NCBI GenBank assembly: GCA_031268405.1
Contig: JAIRXF010000006.1
Span: 1-64,000 of the forward strand
Origin: Oscillospiraceae bacterium
Lineage (GTDB): Bacteria; Bacillota; Clostridia; Oscillospirales; Acutalibacteraceae
DNA: 64,000 nucleotides
Reading direction: 5' to 3'
The notes under the pieces: model-generated
Told to the model about the DNA's origin: nothing
What the model saw: the letters and a program-made list of their open reading frames with translations, nothing else
The model's database searches: none
Made by a program: the position numbers and the translations under genes
Shown here: piece by piece, positions 18,759 to 29,958 of the stretch
Layout: each line of letters opens with the position of its first letter
Position numbering within the stretch: position 1 is the stretch's first letter

Positions 18759-20105
18759 TCATAGGATTTTGGCCCTGATTTTGTTGGTAAATTCTTTCAA
18801 AAATTCATCAATCTCGCTATGATTTTTCCACTCAACCATAATTCTTATGAGTGGCTCTGTTCCAGAGGCACGTACTAATAGCCTACCATCGTTTCCCAAC
18901 TTTTCTTCCGCTTCTTTGATTAAGGAAATTATTTCTACATCGCCCTCAAATCTGTGTTTTTGACGATTGCTAACCTCAACACTGGCAATAACTTGGGGAA
19001 TTTTTTCAATTTTTTGGGTAAGTTTTGATAATTTTTCTCCAGTTCTTTTTACAACATCCAGCAATACAGTAGCCGTTAGCTGCCCATCTCCAGTTGTAGA
19101 AAAATCTTTAAATATTATATGGCCAGATTGCTCTCCCCCCAGATTAAATCCATTCTTTATCATTTCGCTTAGCACATGTCTGTCACCAACTTTTGTGGAA
19201 ACAAAATTTATATCATTTTTTGCACAAAATTGTCTAAGACCAAGATTTGCCATATCAGTGCCGACTATAGTATTTTTTAAAAGGTTGTTTTTTAATTTCA
19301 TATCGTAACCACATATGGCCATTATTGAGTCACCGTCAACAATATTGCCATTTTCATCTACCGCCAAACATCTGTCGGCATCTCCATCAAAAGCTATTCC
19401 CAGATCAACATCATTGTTTTTAACAAAATTTGAAAGACTGCTAAAATGAACAGAGCCACAGTGATCATTAATATTCATCCCATCTGGTTCACAAAAAAGC
19501 ATCTTGCAATCGCAACCTAATTCTTCAAACAAAAGTTTAGCACTACGAAAAGCAGCTCCATTGGAGCAATCAAATGCTACTCTTAATCCATCAAAAGTCA
19601 ATTTAGTGCTTCTTTTTATATGATCTACATAATCACGTGTAGAATTTGGTTCGAAGAAAACACGACCTATCAAATTTTGTTTTGTGGGAATTATTTCTTT
19701 TTCTTGAAGAATGATTTTTTCTATTTTACTTTCGATTTCATCCGAAATTTTATAGCCTTCATTGTTAAAAATTTTTATCCCATTAAAATTATATGGATTG
19801 TGGGAAGCCGAAATCATAATTCCCGCATCGGCCCCATACTTTCGGGTTAAAAAAGCAACAGCAGGAGTTGGAACAATCCCCAGCAACACCACATCTGCTC
19901 CCAGAAAACAAAGTCCGCTCACAAGTGCACCTTCTAACATATCGCACGAAACCCGGGTATCTTTTCCTATTAGAATTTTAGATTTATTTTCCAGATTGTT
20001 AAAAATTTTAGCTATTGCCTTGCCAGTACTCATTGCAAGTTCGGGAGTTAACTCTTTGTTGACTATTCCACGAATACCATCCGTTCCGAATAATTTCTTA
20101 ATCAT
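18759..20105 (-). CDS. glmM: Phosphoglucosamine mutase
   Basis: Converts glucosamine-6-P to glucosamine-1-P for UDP-GlcNAc and peptidoglycan. 448 residues with MKKLFGTDGIRG-like start (MIKKLFGTDGIRGIVNKELTPE), phosphoserine loop MISASHNPYNFNGIKIF, metal-binding DGDADR and the substrate loop LGGEQSGHIIF; C-terminal RASGTEPLIRIMVE. It is convergent with the export cassette, 42 bases apart, without a clear terminator between them. Confidence 0.97.
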   Translation of the reverse strand: MIKKLFGTDGIRGIVNKELTPELAMSTGKAIAKIFNNLENKSKILIGKDTRVSCDMLEGALVSGLCFLGADVVLLGIVPTPAVAFLTRKYGADAGIMISASHNPYNFNGIKIFNNEGYKISDEIESKIEKIILQEKEIIPTKQNLIGRVFFEPNSTRDYVDHIKRSTKLTFDGLRVAFDCSNGAAFRSAKLLFEELGCDCKMLFCEPDGMNINDHCGSVHFSSLSNFVKNNDVDLGIAFDGDADRCLAVDENGNIVDGDSIMAICGYDMKLKNNLLKNTIVGTDMANLGLRQFCAKNDINFVSTKVGDRHVLSEMIKNGFNLGGEQSGHIIFKDFSTTGDGQLTATVLLDVVKRTGEKLSKLTQKIEKIPQVIASVEVSNRQKHRFEGDVEIISLIKEAEEKLGNDGRLLVRASGTEPLIRIMVEWKNHSEIDEFLKEFTNKIRAKIL

Positions 20106-20384
20106 AAAAACACCTACAGTCCAATTGTATAAATTTAAATTAAAGATTTTTTATTCTCATTTTAATTTCGTTTCTTAATACCCAGGCTTATCTAAAAATA
20201 AAAATACTAAATTTGCATAATGCTGTTAAAATTTTAAAAAGAAATATATATTGATATTTTATTGTACACCAAGCCATTTCTTTTTTCTTTATTAAAAACT
20301 TTAATTAATTTTTATTGCAAACACGTTTCAAAAATTACATATATTTTTAAATCACGCGATTATAAACAAATTGAATTTGCTTTT

Positions 20385-21389
20385 TTAATCCTTGCTAATG
20401 CCTAAATGAGAATACGCAGCAGAAGTTGCACATCGACCTCTCGGGGTTCTACTTAAAAATCCTATTTGTAAAAGATAGGGCTCATATACATCTTCAATAG
20501 TAACAGTCTCTTCTCCAATAGAAGCGGCCAAAGTTTCTATTCCAACGGGACCTCCATCATATAGCTTAATAAGTATCGTTAACATTCTCCTGTCATTGGC
20601 ATCAAGCCCAAGATTATCTATTTCGAGTTTATCAAGTGCTATTTTAGTTATTTCAAGGTTTATAATTCCACCTCCCAACACTTGAGCAAAATCTCTTACA
20701 CGCTTTAACAATCTGTTTGCAATTCTGGGCGTGCCCCGAGAGCGCGAGGCAATCTCTATTGCTCCAGATTTTTCAATAGTCACATTTAATATTTTTGCAG
20801 ACCGAATAATAATTTTAAAAAGTTCTTCTTTTGTATAAAGCTCTAATTTTAAAATAACACCAAATCGATCTCTTAGCGGGGCTGTTAGTTGCCCCGCTCG
20901 TGTAGTTGCGCCGATAAGAGTAAACCGCGGAATAGATAGGTGATAAGAAGCGGCCATTTGGCCCTTTCCGGTAACTATATCTATTGAAAAATCTTCCATC
21001 GAGGGGTATAAAATCTCTTCAACGCTTCGTGAAATTCTGTGAATCTCATCAATAAACAAAACATCTCCTTCATTTAAATTGGTAAGAATGGCGGCTAAAT
21101 CTCCCGGCCTTTCAATTGCTGGCCCGGAAGTAATTCTAATATTAACAAACAGTTCGTTTGCCACAATAGAGGCAAGTGTGGTTTTACCGAGTCCAGGGGG
21201 ACCATATAACAAAACGTGATCGAGAGATTCTTTTCTAATTTTAGCCGCTTTTATAAAAACAAGCATATTCTCTTTAACTTTTTCTTGTCCAATATAGTCC
21301 GAAAAAGTTTTTGGTCTCAACGGATTACTGGCTTCTGAATCTTCCAAAATCTCTTTGGTTGTTAAAAGTCTGTCGTTTTCAGTTTCCAA
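20385..21389 (-). CDS. ruvB: Holliday junction branch migration ATPase RuvB
   Basis: 334 residues. RuvB-type AAA+: [18 protein letters not shown], Walker [12 protein letters not shown], Walker [11 protein letters not shown], sensor [17 protein letters not shown], and the C-terminal winged helix ending [12 protein letters not shown]. 93 bases after ruvA on the same strand. ruvC is not nearby. Confidence 0.97.
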   Translation of the reverse strand: METENDRLLTTKEILEDSEASNPLRPKTFSDYIGQEKVKENMLVFIKAAKIRKESLDHVLLYGPPGLGKTTLASIVANELFVNIRITSGPAIERPGDLAAILTNLNEGDVLFIDEIHRISRSVEEILYPSMEDFSIDIVTGKGQMAASYHLSIPRFTLIGATTRAGQLTAPLRDRFGVILKLELYTKEELFKIIIRSAKILNVTIEKSGAIEIASRSRGTPRIANRLLKRVRDFAQVLGGGIINLEITKIALDKLEIDNLGLDANDRRMLTILIKLYDGGPVGIETLAASIGEETVTIEDVYEPYLLQIGFLSRTPRGRCATSAAYSHLGISKD

Positions 21390-21482
21390 ATCAACTCTCC
21401 TTTAAAATCTATTTAATTCAATTAAAAACATAACTGATTAATTTAAAAAATTAATTGACTATAAAATCTAAAAACAAATCAT

Positions 21483-22097
21483 TCAAAATCTCTTATTTGC
21501 AATAAATCTTAATGACAAACGAATTAGCTCCTCTACGGGAAGAGAAGAATCGAACGAAGATACAATTGAAGTTGCCCGTTCTCTTGAATATCCAAGAGAA
21601 AACAATGCATCTATTGCCTCTGTGGCGGTAGAAGAAGCTAAAAAATCGCACCTCGGGGCATTATTTTTTTGTTCTTTAGTTATTCCACCGTTAAAATTTT
21701 TGATTTTGTCTTTTAATTCTAACACAATTCTGCAAGCAAGTTTTGATCCAACTCCACCAATTTTTTGAAAAACTCCTGCATCATTTGAAGCCACAGCTGA
21801 TATGATCTCAAAAACACTAATCCCCGATAAAATAGACATACAAATTCTCGTTCCAACACCAGAAACAGATAGAAGGAGCTTGAAGCAAAAAAGCTCTTCT
21901 GTTGTTTTAAATCCAAAAATTTCAACAGAATTTTCTTTTACATTCGTATATGTATACAAAAAAATTTTTTTACTTTCCTCTAGTAACTCCTTTTTTGTAA
22001 CTAAACTAACAAAAATCCTATAAATAACGTCGTTGCAATCAAGCCCAATAAAATCTTTATCTATATGAGTTACAGTACCCTTTAAGCCATAAAACAT
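21483..22097 (-). CDS. ruvA: Holliday junction recognition protein RuvA
   Basis: 204 residues. OB fold at the N-terminus (MFYGLKGTVTHIDKDFIGLDCNDVIYRIFV), helix-hairpin-helix motifs in LLLSVSGVGTRICMSIL and FQKIGGVGSKLACRIVLELKDK, and a C-terminal UBA-like domain that contacts RuvB. Forms a transcription unit with ruvB. Confidence 0.96.
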   Translation of the reverse strand: MFYGLKGTVTHIDKDFIGLDCNDVIYRIFVSLVTKKELLEESKKIFLYTYTNVKENSVEIFGFKTTEELFCFKLLLSVSGVGTRICMSILSGISVFEIISAVASNDAGVFQKIGGVGSKLACRIVLELKDKIKNFNGGITKEQKNNAPRCDFLASSTATEAIDALFSLGYSRERATSIVSSFDSSLPVEELIRLSLRFIANKRF

Positions 22098-22281
22098 TTT
22101 TTCATCCCCACAATCTATGATAATCCCCGTGCCAAGTTAAAATCCATTTGTATTCATCATACAATAAGAGGAATCAAAATTGTAGAGAAAAATTAAAAGA
22201 AACAAAAATTTAGTAATACAGTTTGTATAAGTCGATAAAATGAATGCAAATATTTATATTCATACTTTGTTTAAAGGAAAA

Positions 22282-23322
22282 TTAATCGAAATCTTGTAAG
22301 GATTTTTCCCAGAAATCATATTGCCTGTCGTATTCTTTTGTCTCGCCGTTTCTTTTAACTCCTGACTTATTTTTTTGAAGAATCTGGGTTATAGCATAAA
22401 GATTTATCCATATTTCATTATCGCACTCTTTCTGAGATTCATCAAATATAAGCTGTAAGCCTATGTGCAAATGACTCGTCTCTATGTTGTTGGCGTTTTC
22501 TTTTTGGCTATATCCGGTTCTGCCAACGTAACCAATAACTTCCCCAGCTCTAACAACCTTGTCTATCTTAATTTGTGCGTGATAGGGCCTATTTTTTCTA
22601 AGATGGGCGTAATAATAGTATCGTTTCTTGTCAAAACTTCGTATACCTATTCTCCAGCCCCCATATTGATTCCATCCCAAACACTCTACTTTTCCGGATT
22701 CTACAGCCACCACGGGAGTTCCTGTAGCCGCCATAAGATCATGTCCCAAATGGGGCCGTGAATATCCATAACTTCTTGAAGATCCAAAATCTTTGTAATG
22801 CTGAAATGGATAAGTTTTTGCAATGGGAGAAAAAACCTTTAAACCGTATCTTTCTTCAAAAACTAATTTATTTTTATCTTCACTGGAAGGAACCTCCACC
22901 TTATATTTTCCAACAAATCCGCCCAATATGGCGGAATAGGCCTCTTTGTAATAAGAAAATGTTTTCATTCCTTTTGAAATTTCTTGTATGTTTTCCCCCT
23001 TTTTTAATGCTTTGACCACATTTTCCATATCTTTGTACTTATAATTATTAAAATTTCCTCCATATTTAGCAGCAAGGTAAGACAGAATATCTATCCAATT
23101 AAGTTTTATTTCTTCTTTTTGGGATTTTATATCAAAATTCAACGCTTTTTCGAGGGCATCGTAATTTGCATTAAATTCTACATACTTTATAAATTTTCTT
23201 CCTTCTTGAACATGATTGATCGTTTTCACAAAATTTTGATTTTTGTCGGCTACGCAAAACAACACAACCAACGCGACTACAATTGCTATTGCCATTTTTG
23301 CTTTTGTAATTTTTATTATCAC
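22282..23322 (-). CDS. Membrane-anchored M23-family metallopeptidase
   Basis: 346 residues. N-terminal transmembrane anchor (MAIAIVVALVVLFCVAD), a helical region of about 150 residues, then the LytM/M23 domain with the zinc ligands in HLGHDLMAATGTPVVAV and SHLHIGLQL. Acts outside the membrane on peptidoglycan cross-bridges or stems. The family is common in spore formers (SpoIIQ/SpoIVFA relatives and others), but the helical region does not let me assign it to one of these. The next gene downstream is ruvA, 184 bases away. Confidence 0.88.
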   Translation of the reverse strand: MIIKITKAKMAIAIVVALVVLFCVADKNQNFVKTINHVQEGRKFIKYVEFNANYDALEKALNFDIKSQKEEIKLNWIDILSYLAAKYGGNFNNYKYKDMENVVKALKKGENIQEISKGMKTFSYYKEAYSAILGGFVGKYKVEVPSSEDKNKLVFEERYGLKVFSPIAKTYPFQHYKDFGSSRSYGYSRPHLGHDLMAATGTPVVAVESGKVECLGWNQYGGWRIGIRSFDKKRYYYYAHLRKNRPYHAQIKIDKVVRAGEVIGYVGRTGYSQKENANNIETSHLHIGLQLIFDESQKECDNEIWINLYAITQILQKNKSGVKRNGETKEYDRQYDFWEKSLQDFD

Positions 23323-23644
23323 AATACCACCTAAATCTAAAGATCTTCAATCAAAAATCCCAATTATTATTTTAAATGATTTATTAATTAAAACTAGATT
23401 GTACATTCCACATTATATGGCCTACGTTTGCAGGGTTATTACGCGTTTTAAACTGTTTGTTAAAAAATATGAATATTAAAAACATTTTATTAGAAAATTA
23501 TGCAATTATTGTTCTTTTGTTTTAAATTCTTTAAGCAGAAAGATAAAAATTTATAAGCTCATAGACAATTGCGAAATTTCATATAAATTACACAGATATA
23601 ATTTATTTTTTTGTAGTGGATATTATTGATGTGGGGGCTTATGT

Positions 23645-23902
23645 GTGAAACGTACCGTAGAAAAACGCGCTACATTACTTGGTGAATACATAGTAGAAAA
23701 CAAAACAACCGTAAGAAAAGCGGCAAAATTATTTGGTATAAGCAAAAGCACTGTACACAAAGATATTTCAGAGCGTCTGCGTTATGTGAACCCAAGATTA
23801 CATAAAAAAGTTAAAGTTATACTGGGGATAAATAAAGCTCAACGCCACATTAGGGGGGGATTGGCAACAAAGCGAAAATACTTAAATATCCATAACATTT
23901 AA
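23645..23902 (+). CDS. spoIIID: Sporulation transcription factor SpoIIID
   Basis: DNA-binding regulator of mother-cell genes during endospore formation. 85 residues, with GEYIVENKTTVRKAAKLFGISKSTVHKDISERL (HTH) and the C-terminal basic segment KAQRHIRGGLATKRKY, both highly characteristic of SpoIIID. GTG start behind a G-rich site (GTGGGGG). Stands alone on the plus strand. It is the best evidence that the organism, or a recent ancestor, forms endospores. Confidence 0.95.
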   Translation: MKRTVEKRATLLGEYIVENKTTVRKAAKLFGISKSTVHKDISERLRYVNPRLHKKVKVILGINKAQRHIRGGLATKRKYLNIHNI

Positions 23903-24955
23903 ATCCGATTTCTCTTTAATAAATCGCGAATTAAAAGTTTTGCCAATATTTATTTTTTGATTCACCGTATAAAAGTTAATAAAACAAGAATTTTGGCAAA
24001 CGTAAATACCTGTAATTTTATCGTAAATTTTAAATTTTTTATCAAAGAATAAGATATTGTTCAAAAAATACAGAACGAGCAGGCAAAACATAATAAAATT
24101 TGTTAGTTGTCCCAAACTCGAATTAACCACACATACAGATGATGCCTTTATTTTGGGTAATTCTTAATAAAATAACTAAAAATGGGACCAAAAATTAAAG
24201 CTCTTTTTTACGTTGTATTTTGGGGCTTCTATATATCCCTTTATACAATTAAGGAAACAATTAAAAAATATAATTGCGGACGAGATTAAAAAGTAGTAAA
24301 AATCTACTCGACGGAAATTTTATATAAGTGTTGTTTCAACGCCTTGAATTGATTTTTAAAAGGCGCAAAATTTTTCGACAATTCTGATTAAATAAGAAGT
24401 GAAAAAGCTTAAGATATCATCTGAAACAAATATACTGAAAAAATTTGCAGCAATTCATTGTGAATTAGATAAAGTTTTGCATCTAAAACTCATATAAAAA
24501 GAACTAATAATCATCATAAAATTGCAAACACTCTTGATAAAATATTCTTGCAAAGAGTCCTTTATCAAATAAATCTTAGAATTTGCAAGGAAGAGCAAAC
24601 CCCATAAGTTCAAAATTATTATCAAACAGCAGATTATTGGTCAAAGTTTGGGCTAATCAAAAAACATCGTAGATTATATTTTTGAAAATCTTTGATTCCT
24701 AAATTTAGTTTTTATTGCACTCGTTCTTAAGGAACTCTGGATGAATTTTGCGATTTTTTCTTAAAATAAATTAAAGTCAACTTTGGGGATCAATTTTCAA
24801 AATGATTAAAATTTATTGCGAAACCATCTCCTAAATTTTTATAATTTATTCATAATATTTAGCCTTTGCAGCAAGTAACTACAAAGGCTAAATTTACTCC
24901 CTAGGTCAAAGCTGAATTTTAAAATAATGGCCTAACTTTTAAAATAAACTTAATA
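23903..24955. other. Long non-coding stretch
   Basis: About 1050 bases between spoIIID and amtB without a supported gene. It holds a possible 35-codon ORF at 24182-24289 (one hydrophobic helix, no ribosome site) and the inverted repeat at 24860-24890. The middle part (about 24350-24800) reads like worn-down coding DNA with many stops in all frames, possibly a relic, but I cannot name the ancestor. Confidence 0.4.
24860..24890 (-). terminator. Possible terminator hairpin after amtB
   Basis: Perfect 9-bp inverted repeat TAGCCTTTG/CAAAGGCTA with a 13-base loop, 65 bases after the amtB stop. The T tract after it is weak (AATATT), so it may be only an mRNA-stabilising hairpin. Confidence 0.45.
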
Positions 24956-26182
24956 TTAGGCACAATATGGTTCCTCTTCATGCTGTGTAATATCCATGCC
25001 GTCAATTTCTTCTTGATCGCTTGCTCTTAATCTTGAAAAGATTCCAGCTACATATGCAGAGATTAGCGTTCCGGATAAAGCTACTATCATGGTTACAAAA
25101 ATTCCTCCGATTTGTGCTAAAAACTGATCAAATTGGCCGAATATTAAGCCGGGCTTTACCACAGAACTTATAGCTGTATCTGCAAAAATTCCAGTTGCTA
25201 TTCCTCCCCAAATTCCCCCTACTCCATGACAAGCAAAAACATCTAAAGCGTCATCAATTCCAAATTTTCTTTTAATCAAACGAGATGATACATAGGAGAA
25301 AACACTTGCAAAAGCACCAATAATAACAGCAGCCCAAACGGGTACATATCCAGCTCCCGACGTAATACTAACCAATCCAACAACTGCTCCTATGCACCCA
25401 GAGGTGAGCTTCGCTCTTCTTTTTCTTAAAACATCGATTAGAATCCATGTTAAAAATGCCGATGCAGCTGAAGTTACGGTTGTTAAAAATGCGTGAGCTG
25501 CGATGGGACCAGCACTTAATGCACTTCCAGAATTGAATCCAAACCATCCAAACCAAAGAAGTGTTGTTCCGATAAGAACAAATGGCACATTGTGATGAGA
25601 AACGCATCCAAAATCTTTGCGCTTACCAATTAGGGTGGCGATAATTAAACCGGTAATTCCGGAACTTACGTGCACAACATTTCCACCCGCAAAATCAACG
25701 GATCCTAAATGATTTACACCCAACATTCCATCTTTAGCCCAATTCATGTGAGCAATTGGATAGTATACGATTATGCTCCAAATAGCTAAAAAAAAGAATA
25801 AGGGTCTAAATCTCATACGACCCTCTACAGCTCCTACGATAAGAGCGGGAGCTAAAAGCGCAAACATCATTTGAAACACTACAAACGCAGCGGATGGTAT
25901 GCTCTGCGCATACGGCGAAGCTGCTGAGGTAAAACTGTTACTAAGTGTATTAAAATCTAGTTTTCCTATAAATCCACAAACGCTTTCGCCAAATGTCAAA
26001 GAATATCCAAACAAAACCCACATAACAACCCCTAAACCCATGATTATTATAGAAGACATCATGTTGTTTACGAGATTTTTCTTACTTCCAAGTCCACCAT
26101 AGAAAAACGAAACACCCGGTACCATTATAAACACCAGCGCCGCGCTTAAAAGAACAAAGGCGGTATCCCCCGCATTAACCAT
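24956..26182 (-). CDS. amtB: Ammonium transporter Amt
   Basis: Membrane channel for NH4+/NH3, 408 residues and eleven helices. Conserved motifs: MVPGVSFFYGGL, FVVFQMMFALLAPALIVGA, DFAGGNVVHVSSGITGL, LLWFGWFGFNSGSAL and ACHGVGGIWGGIATGIF with both pore histidines. The ATG at 26182 follows GAGGAGGGG; six more in-frame codons upstream are unlikely to be used. The usual GlnK/PII gene is not adjacent. The C-terminal tail is short and acidic (HEEEPYCA). Confidence 0.95.
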   Translation of the reverse strand: MVNAGDTAFVLLSAALVFIMVPGVSFFYGGLGSKKNLVNNMMSSIIIMGLGVVMWVLFGYSLTFGESVCGFIGKLDFNTLSNSFTSAASPYAQSIPSAAFVVFQMMFALLAPALIVGAVEGRMRFRPLFFFLAIWSIIVYYPIAHMNWAKDGMLGVNHLGSVDFAGGNVVHVSSGITGLIIATLIGKRKDFGCVSHHNVPFVLIGTTLLWFGWFGFNSGSALSAGPIAAHAFLTTVTSAASAFLTWILIDVLRKRRAKLTSGCIGAVVGLVSITSGAGYVPVWAAVIIGAFASVFSYVSSRLIKRKFGIDDALDVFACHGVGGIWGGIATGIFADTAISSVVKPGLIFGQFDQFLAQIGGIFVTMIVALSGTLISAYVAGIFSRLRASDQEEIDGMDITQHEEEPYCA

Positions 26183-26614
26183 TGTGCTACCCCTCCTCAC
26201 AGAAATAAAGGTAAAAATTATTTCAAGACGTCGTGTGTGGTATTTGCGAGCAACAGTTCTTGAAACAAGGATTTATATAAAGATTACTAAAAGATTTATG
26301 TTTAAAAATTGATAATAAGAACCAGTATTGAAAAATAAGCAATATTTATCATCCCTTGATTGCGTTTAAATTTGACAATGCGACACAATAATTTATAATC
26401 AATTAATTTTAAAACACCGTGTCATTTTTAAAATTAAATTGGCCACAAGTTGATAAACATAAATTATCTGACACAAACAAAAAACACTTCGACAAAATTA
26501 CGAAGTGATTGTTTTTTTAACGTTATTGAAGTCATCGTACTAAATTTTTATCTTACTAGAAATTAAAAAACCAATAAAAATTTTACTTCAACCAAAAACT
26601 GAAGTTTCTATGTT
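26183..26614. other. Intergenic with bidirectional terminator
   Basis: 432 bases between gapA and amtB, both on the minus strand. It contains the hairpin at 26474-26518; the remainder is AT-rich with no gene and presumably carries the amtB promoter. Confidence 0.5.
26474..26518 (-). terminator. Rho-independent terminator after gapA, also T-tailed on the plus strand
   Basis: Stem CACTTCG (26485-26491) with CGAAGTG (26501-26507), nine-base loop. On the minus strand it is followed by TTTTTTGTTTG, on the plus strand by ATTGTTTTTTT. It lies about 107 bases after the gapA stop. Confidence 0.85.
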
Positions 26615-28259
<1,645 letters not shown>

Positions 28260-29084
28260 TTAAAATTTATCTCTAAATTTTAATTGATTTAATCTCGAAA
28301 AACTTAAAAAAATCAAAAACCCAATGATATACAACAAAATTGAGGCGTCGGTAAAAAATGTAAAAAAATCCTCAACTTTAAAAGAATTTTCGGCTACCCT
28401 TTTAAAAATTTTATCGCACAAAAAAAATAAGCTGCATAAAAAACTAGACATTCCATAAACCATCACTAGTTCTTTTGATCTAGATTTTCCCGCTCCTATA
28501 TTTGCTAAAATTTTCCCCTGATAGAAAAAAAAGAACGCTAACAAAGAGAAGCACAAAATATCATAAACCTCCACAGTTAACCCCGCATCATCTTTAACCT
28601 TTAAATTGCATTCATAAAGCCGCAAAAACGCCCACAGAGCAGGTAAAACACCCAAATATGGGAAACTATCTAGAAAATTTTTCCCGCCAAAAAGGAAAAC
28701 TCCAAACCCCGCAATAGATAATCCAGATATAAATGCAAAAATTATTAATACAACAAAAAGAAGCCCGGGAAAAGACTCAGACTTACCAACGAACAAGTGT
28801 TTTATCCCATCTAAAAAGATCGCCGTTCCGCACAAAATAGACGAAATAGACAAAAAAAGATTTTTGTGTACAACAATACCACCAATTGAATCGGGGGAAA
28901 AATGAGAAATAACAAAAATTGACAACAGTGAAAAAAACATTACAACAAGCGATACAAATACACCATCAGTACCAAGAAATGATGGGGCAACACCATTGGC
29001 GCTTGATAAACCCATATAAATACCAAACGGTAGCAAAAACGAAAGTGCGATCAAAAATGGAACCCAACTATACTTAATTTTCAC
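28260..29084 (-). CDS. Multi-span membrane protein, unknown
   Basis: 274 residues from a GTG at 29084 that follows GAGGGGA at good spacing. About eight hydrophobic helices separated by short loops, with one charged cytoplasmic-type loop (GAGKSRSKELVM). I see no conserved catalytic motif and recognise no family. It stands alone on the minus strand between tRNA-Leu and the parS-containing gap. It could be a small transporter-like or signalling membrane protein. Confidence 0.75.
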   Translation of the reverse strand: MKIKYSWVPFLIALSFLLPFGIYMGLSSANGVAPSFLGTDGVFVSLVVMFFSLLSIFVISHFSPDSIGGIVVHKNLFLSISSILCGTAIFLDGIKHLFVGKSESFPGLLFVVLIIFAFISGLSIAGFGVFLFGGKNFLDSFPYLGVLPALWAFLRLYECNLKVKDDAGLTVEVYDILCFSLLAFFFFYQGKILANIGAGKSRSKELVMVYGMSSFLCSLFFLCDKIFKRVAENSFKVEDFFTFFTDASILLYIIGFLIFLSFSRLNQLKFRDKF

Positions 29085-29634
29085 AAAGAATCCCCTCAAT
29101 TTTAATATTTTAAAAATTACGCTAAATCAAAGCTTTAACCCAAGTGAAATCATATTTAAAAACTCCTAAATTCAAGGGTAATTTTACCGCCGCAAAGAAA
29201 TAAAGTCAAGCTCCCTAATGCTGTGGAATACCTAAAATATTCGCATTTCTTAATATTTCAAATAACCCTTCGATACTTCCATCTAAAACATGATTCTTTG
29301 TCATGCTCAGATATTCGCGTGTTTTTAATATCTCCTCTCCCAATCATAAAAAACAACTTTCGTGTAAATCTTTTCGTTTCTCAAACATATAGTCTCGCCA
29401 ACCTTAAATTCGCAATAACAAAACATGGCGTGTGATTCTTAGTAGGAAATTTTTAATAAATTCAATCATTTGCGTCGTCTCTTCCAAAATCAAAGACGTT
29501 TCAATCGCGCAGTCTCGTACTTATATTAATTTTAGAAAGGCCATTCAATGTTTAAATATCTCTTTTAGAGTCTTAAAGATTCTTCCTTACAATTTTTTTA
29601 TGTTACAAAATTTTCGCTCTATTAATTTCAACGA
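29085..29634. other. Intergenic, no supported gene
   Basis: 550 bases upstream of the unknown membrane protein gene. Two short overlapping plus-strand ORFs (29223-29435 and 29432-29656) have no ribosome site, biased composition, and the second runs into the tRNA-Leu gene, so I reject them. It may be decayed sequence. Confidence 0.4.
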
Positions 29635-29721
29635 TGGTGCGGGTGACAGGAGTTGAACCTGCAAGAAATTTCTTTCATACGGACCTGAACCGTACGCGTC
29701 TGCCAATTCCGCCACACCCGC
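29635..29721 (-). tRNA. tRNA-Leu (anticodon CAG)
   Basis: 87 bases with encoded CCA. Acceptor GCGGGTG/CACCCGC, D-arm GTGGCGGAATTGGCAGACGC, anticodon stem TACGG/CCGTA with loop TTCAGGT, a class II long variable arm and T-arm AGGTTCAACTCCT. Confidence 0.95.
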
Positions 29722-29844
29722 AAAATTCATAACACAATATACTCCCATTCAAATGTATAAGAACTCACAGAGAACACTCAACATTAAAAATCAAATCAAG
29801 CATTATAACTCTTAATAGTCACCTTACCCCAAAAGAAAATTTTT

Positions 29845-29854
29845 CCCCCCCCCC
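29845..29854 (+). repeat. Run of ten cytosines
   Basis: C10 homopolymer in intergenic AT-rich DNA between typA and tRNA-Leu, about 100 bases after the typA stop. Confidence 0.9.
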
Positions 29855-29958
29855 GCAATCAAAATCACTTAAAATTCTGCAATAATTTTGCATCTCACAT
29901 TTAAAATCAACCGCGGGGAAAATTTATAAATCTTTGAACTCTACTTTGAAAACAAAAA

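Noticed and set aside
23882-24130. 82-codon minus-strand ORF overlapping the end of spoIIID
   Set aside because: No ribosome site, strongly AT-driven composition (Phe/Asn/Lys/Ile) and overlap with a sure gene.
24182-24289. 35-codon ORF with one hydrophobic helix
   Set aside because: No Shine-Dalgarno sequence and no neighbour that would suggest a function; possible but not supported.
29223-29656. Two overlapping plus-strand ORFs before tRNA-Leu
   Set aside because: No ribosome sites, mutual overlap and overlap with the tRNA; composition is not protein-like.
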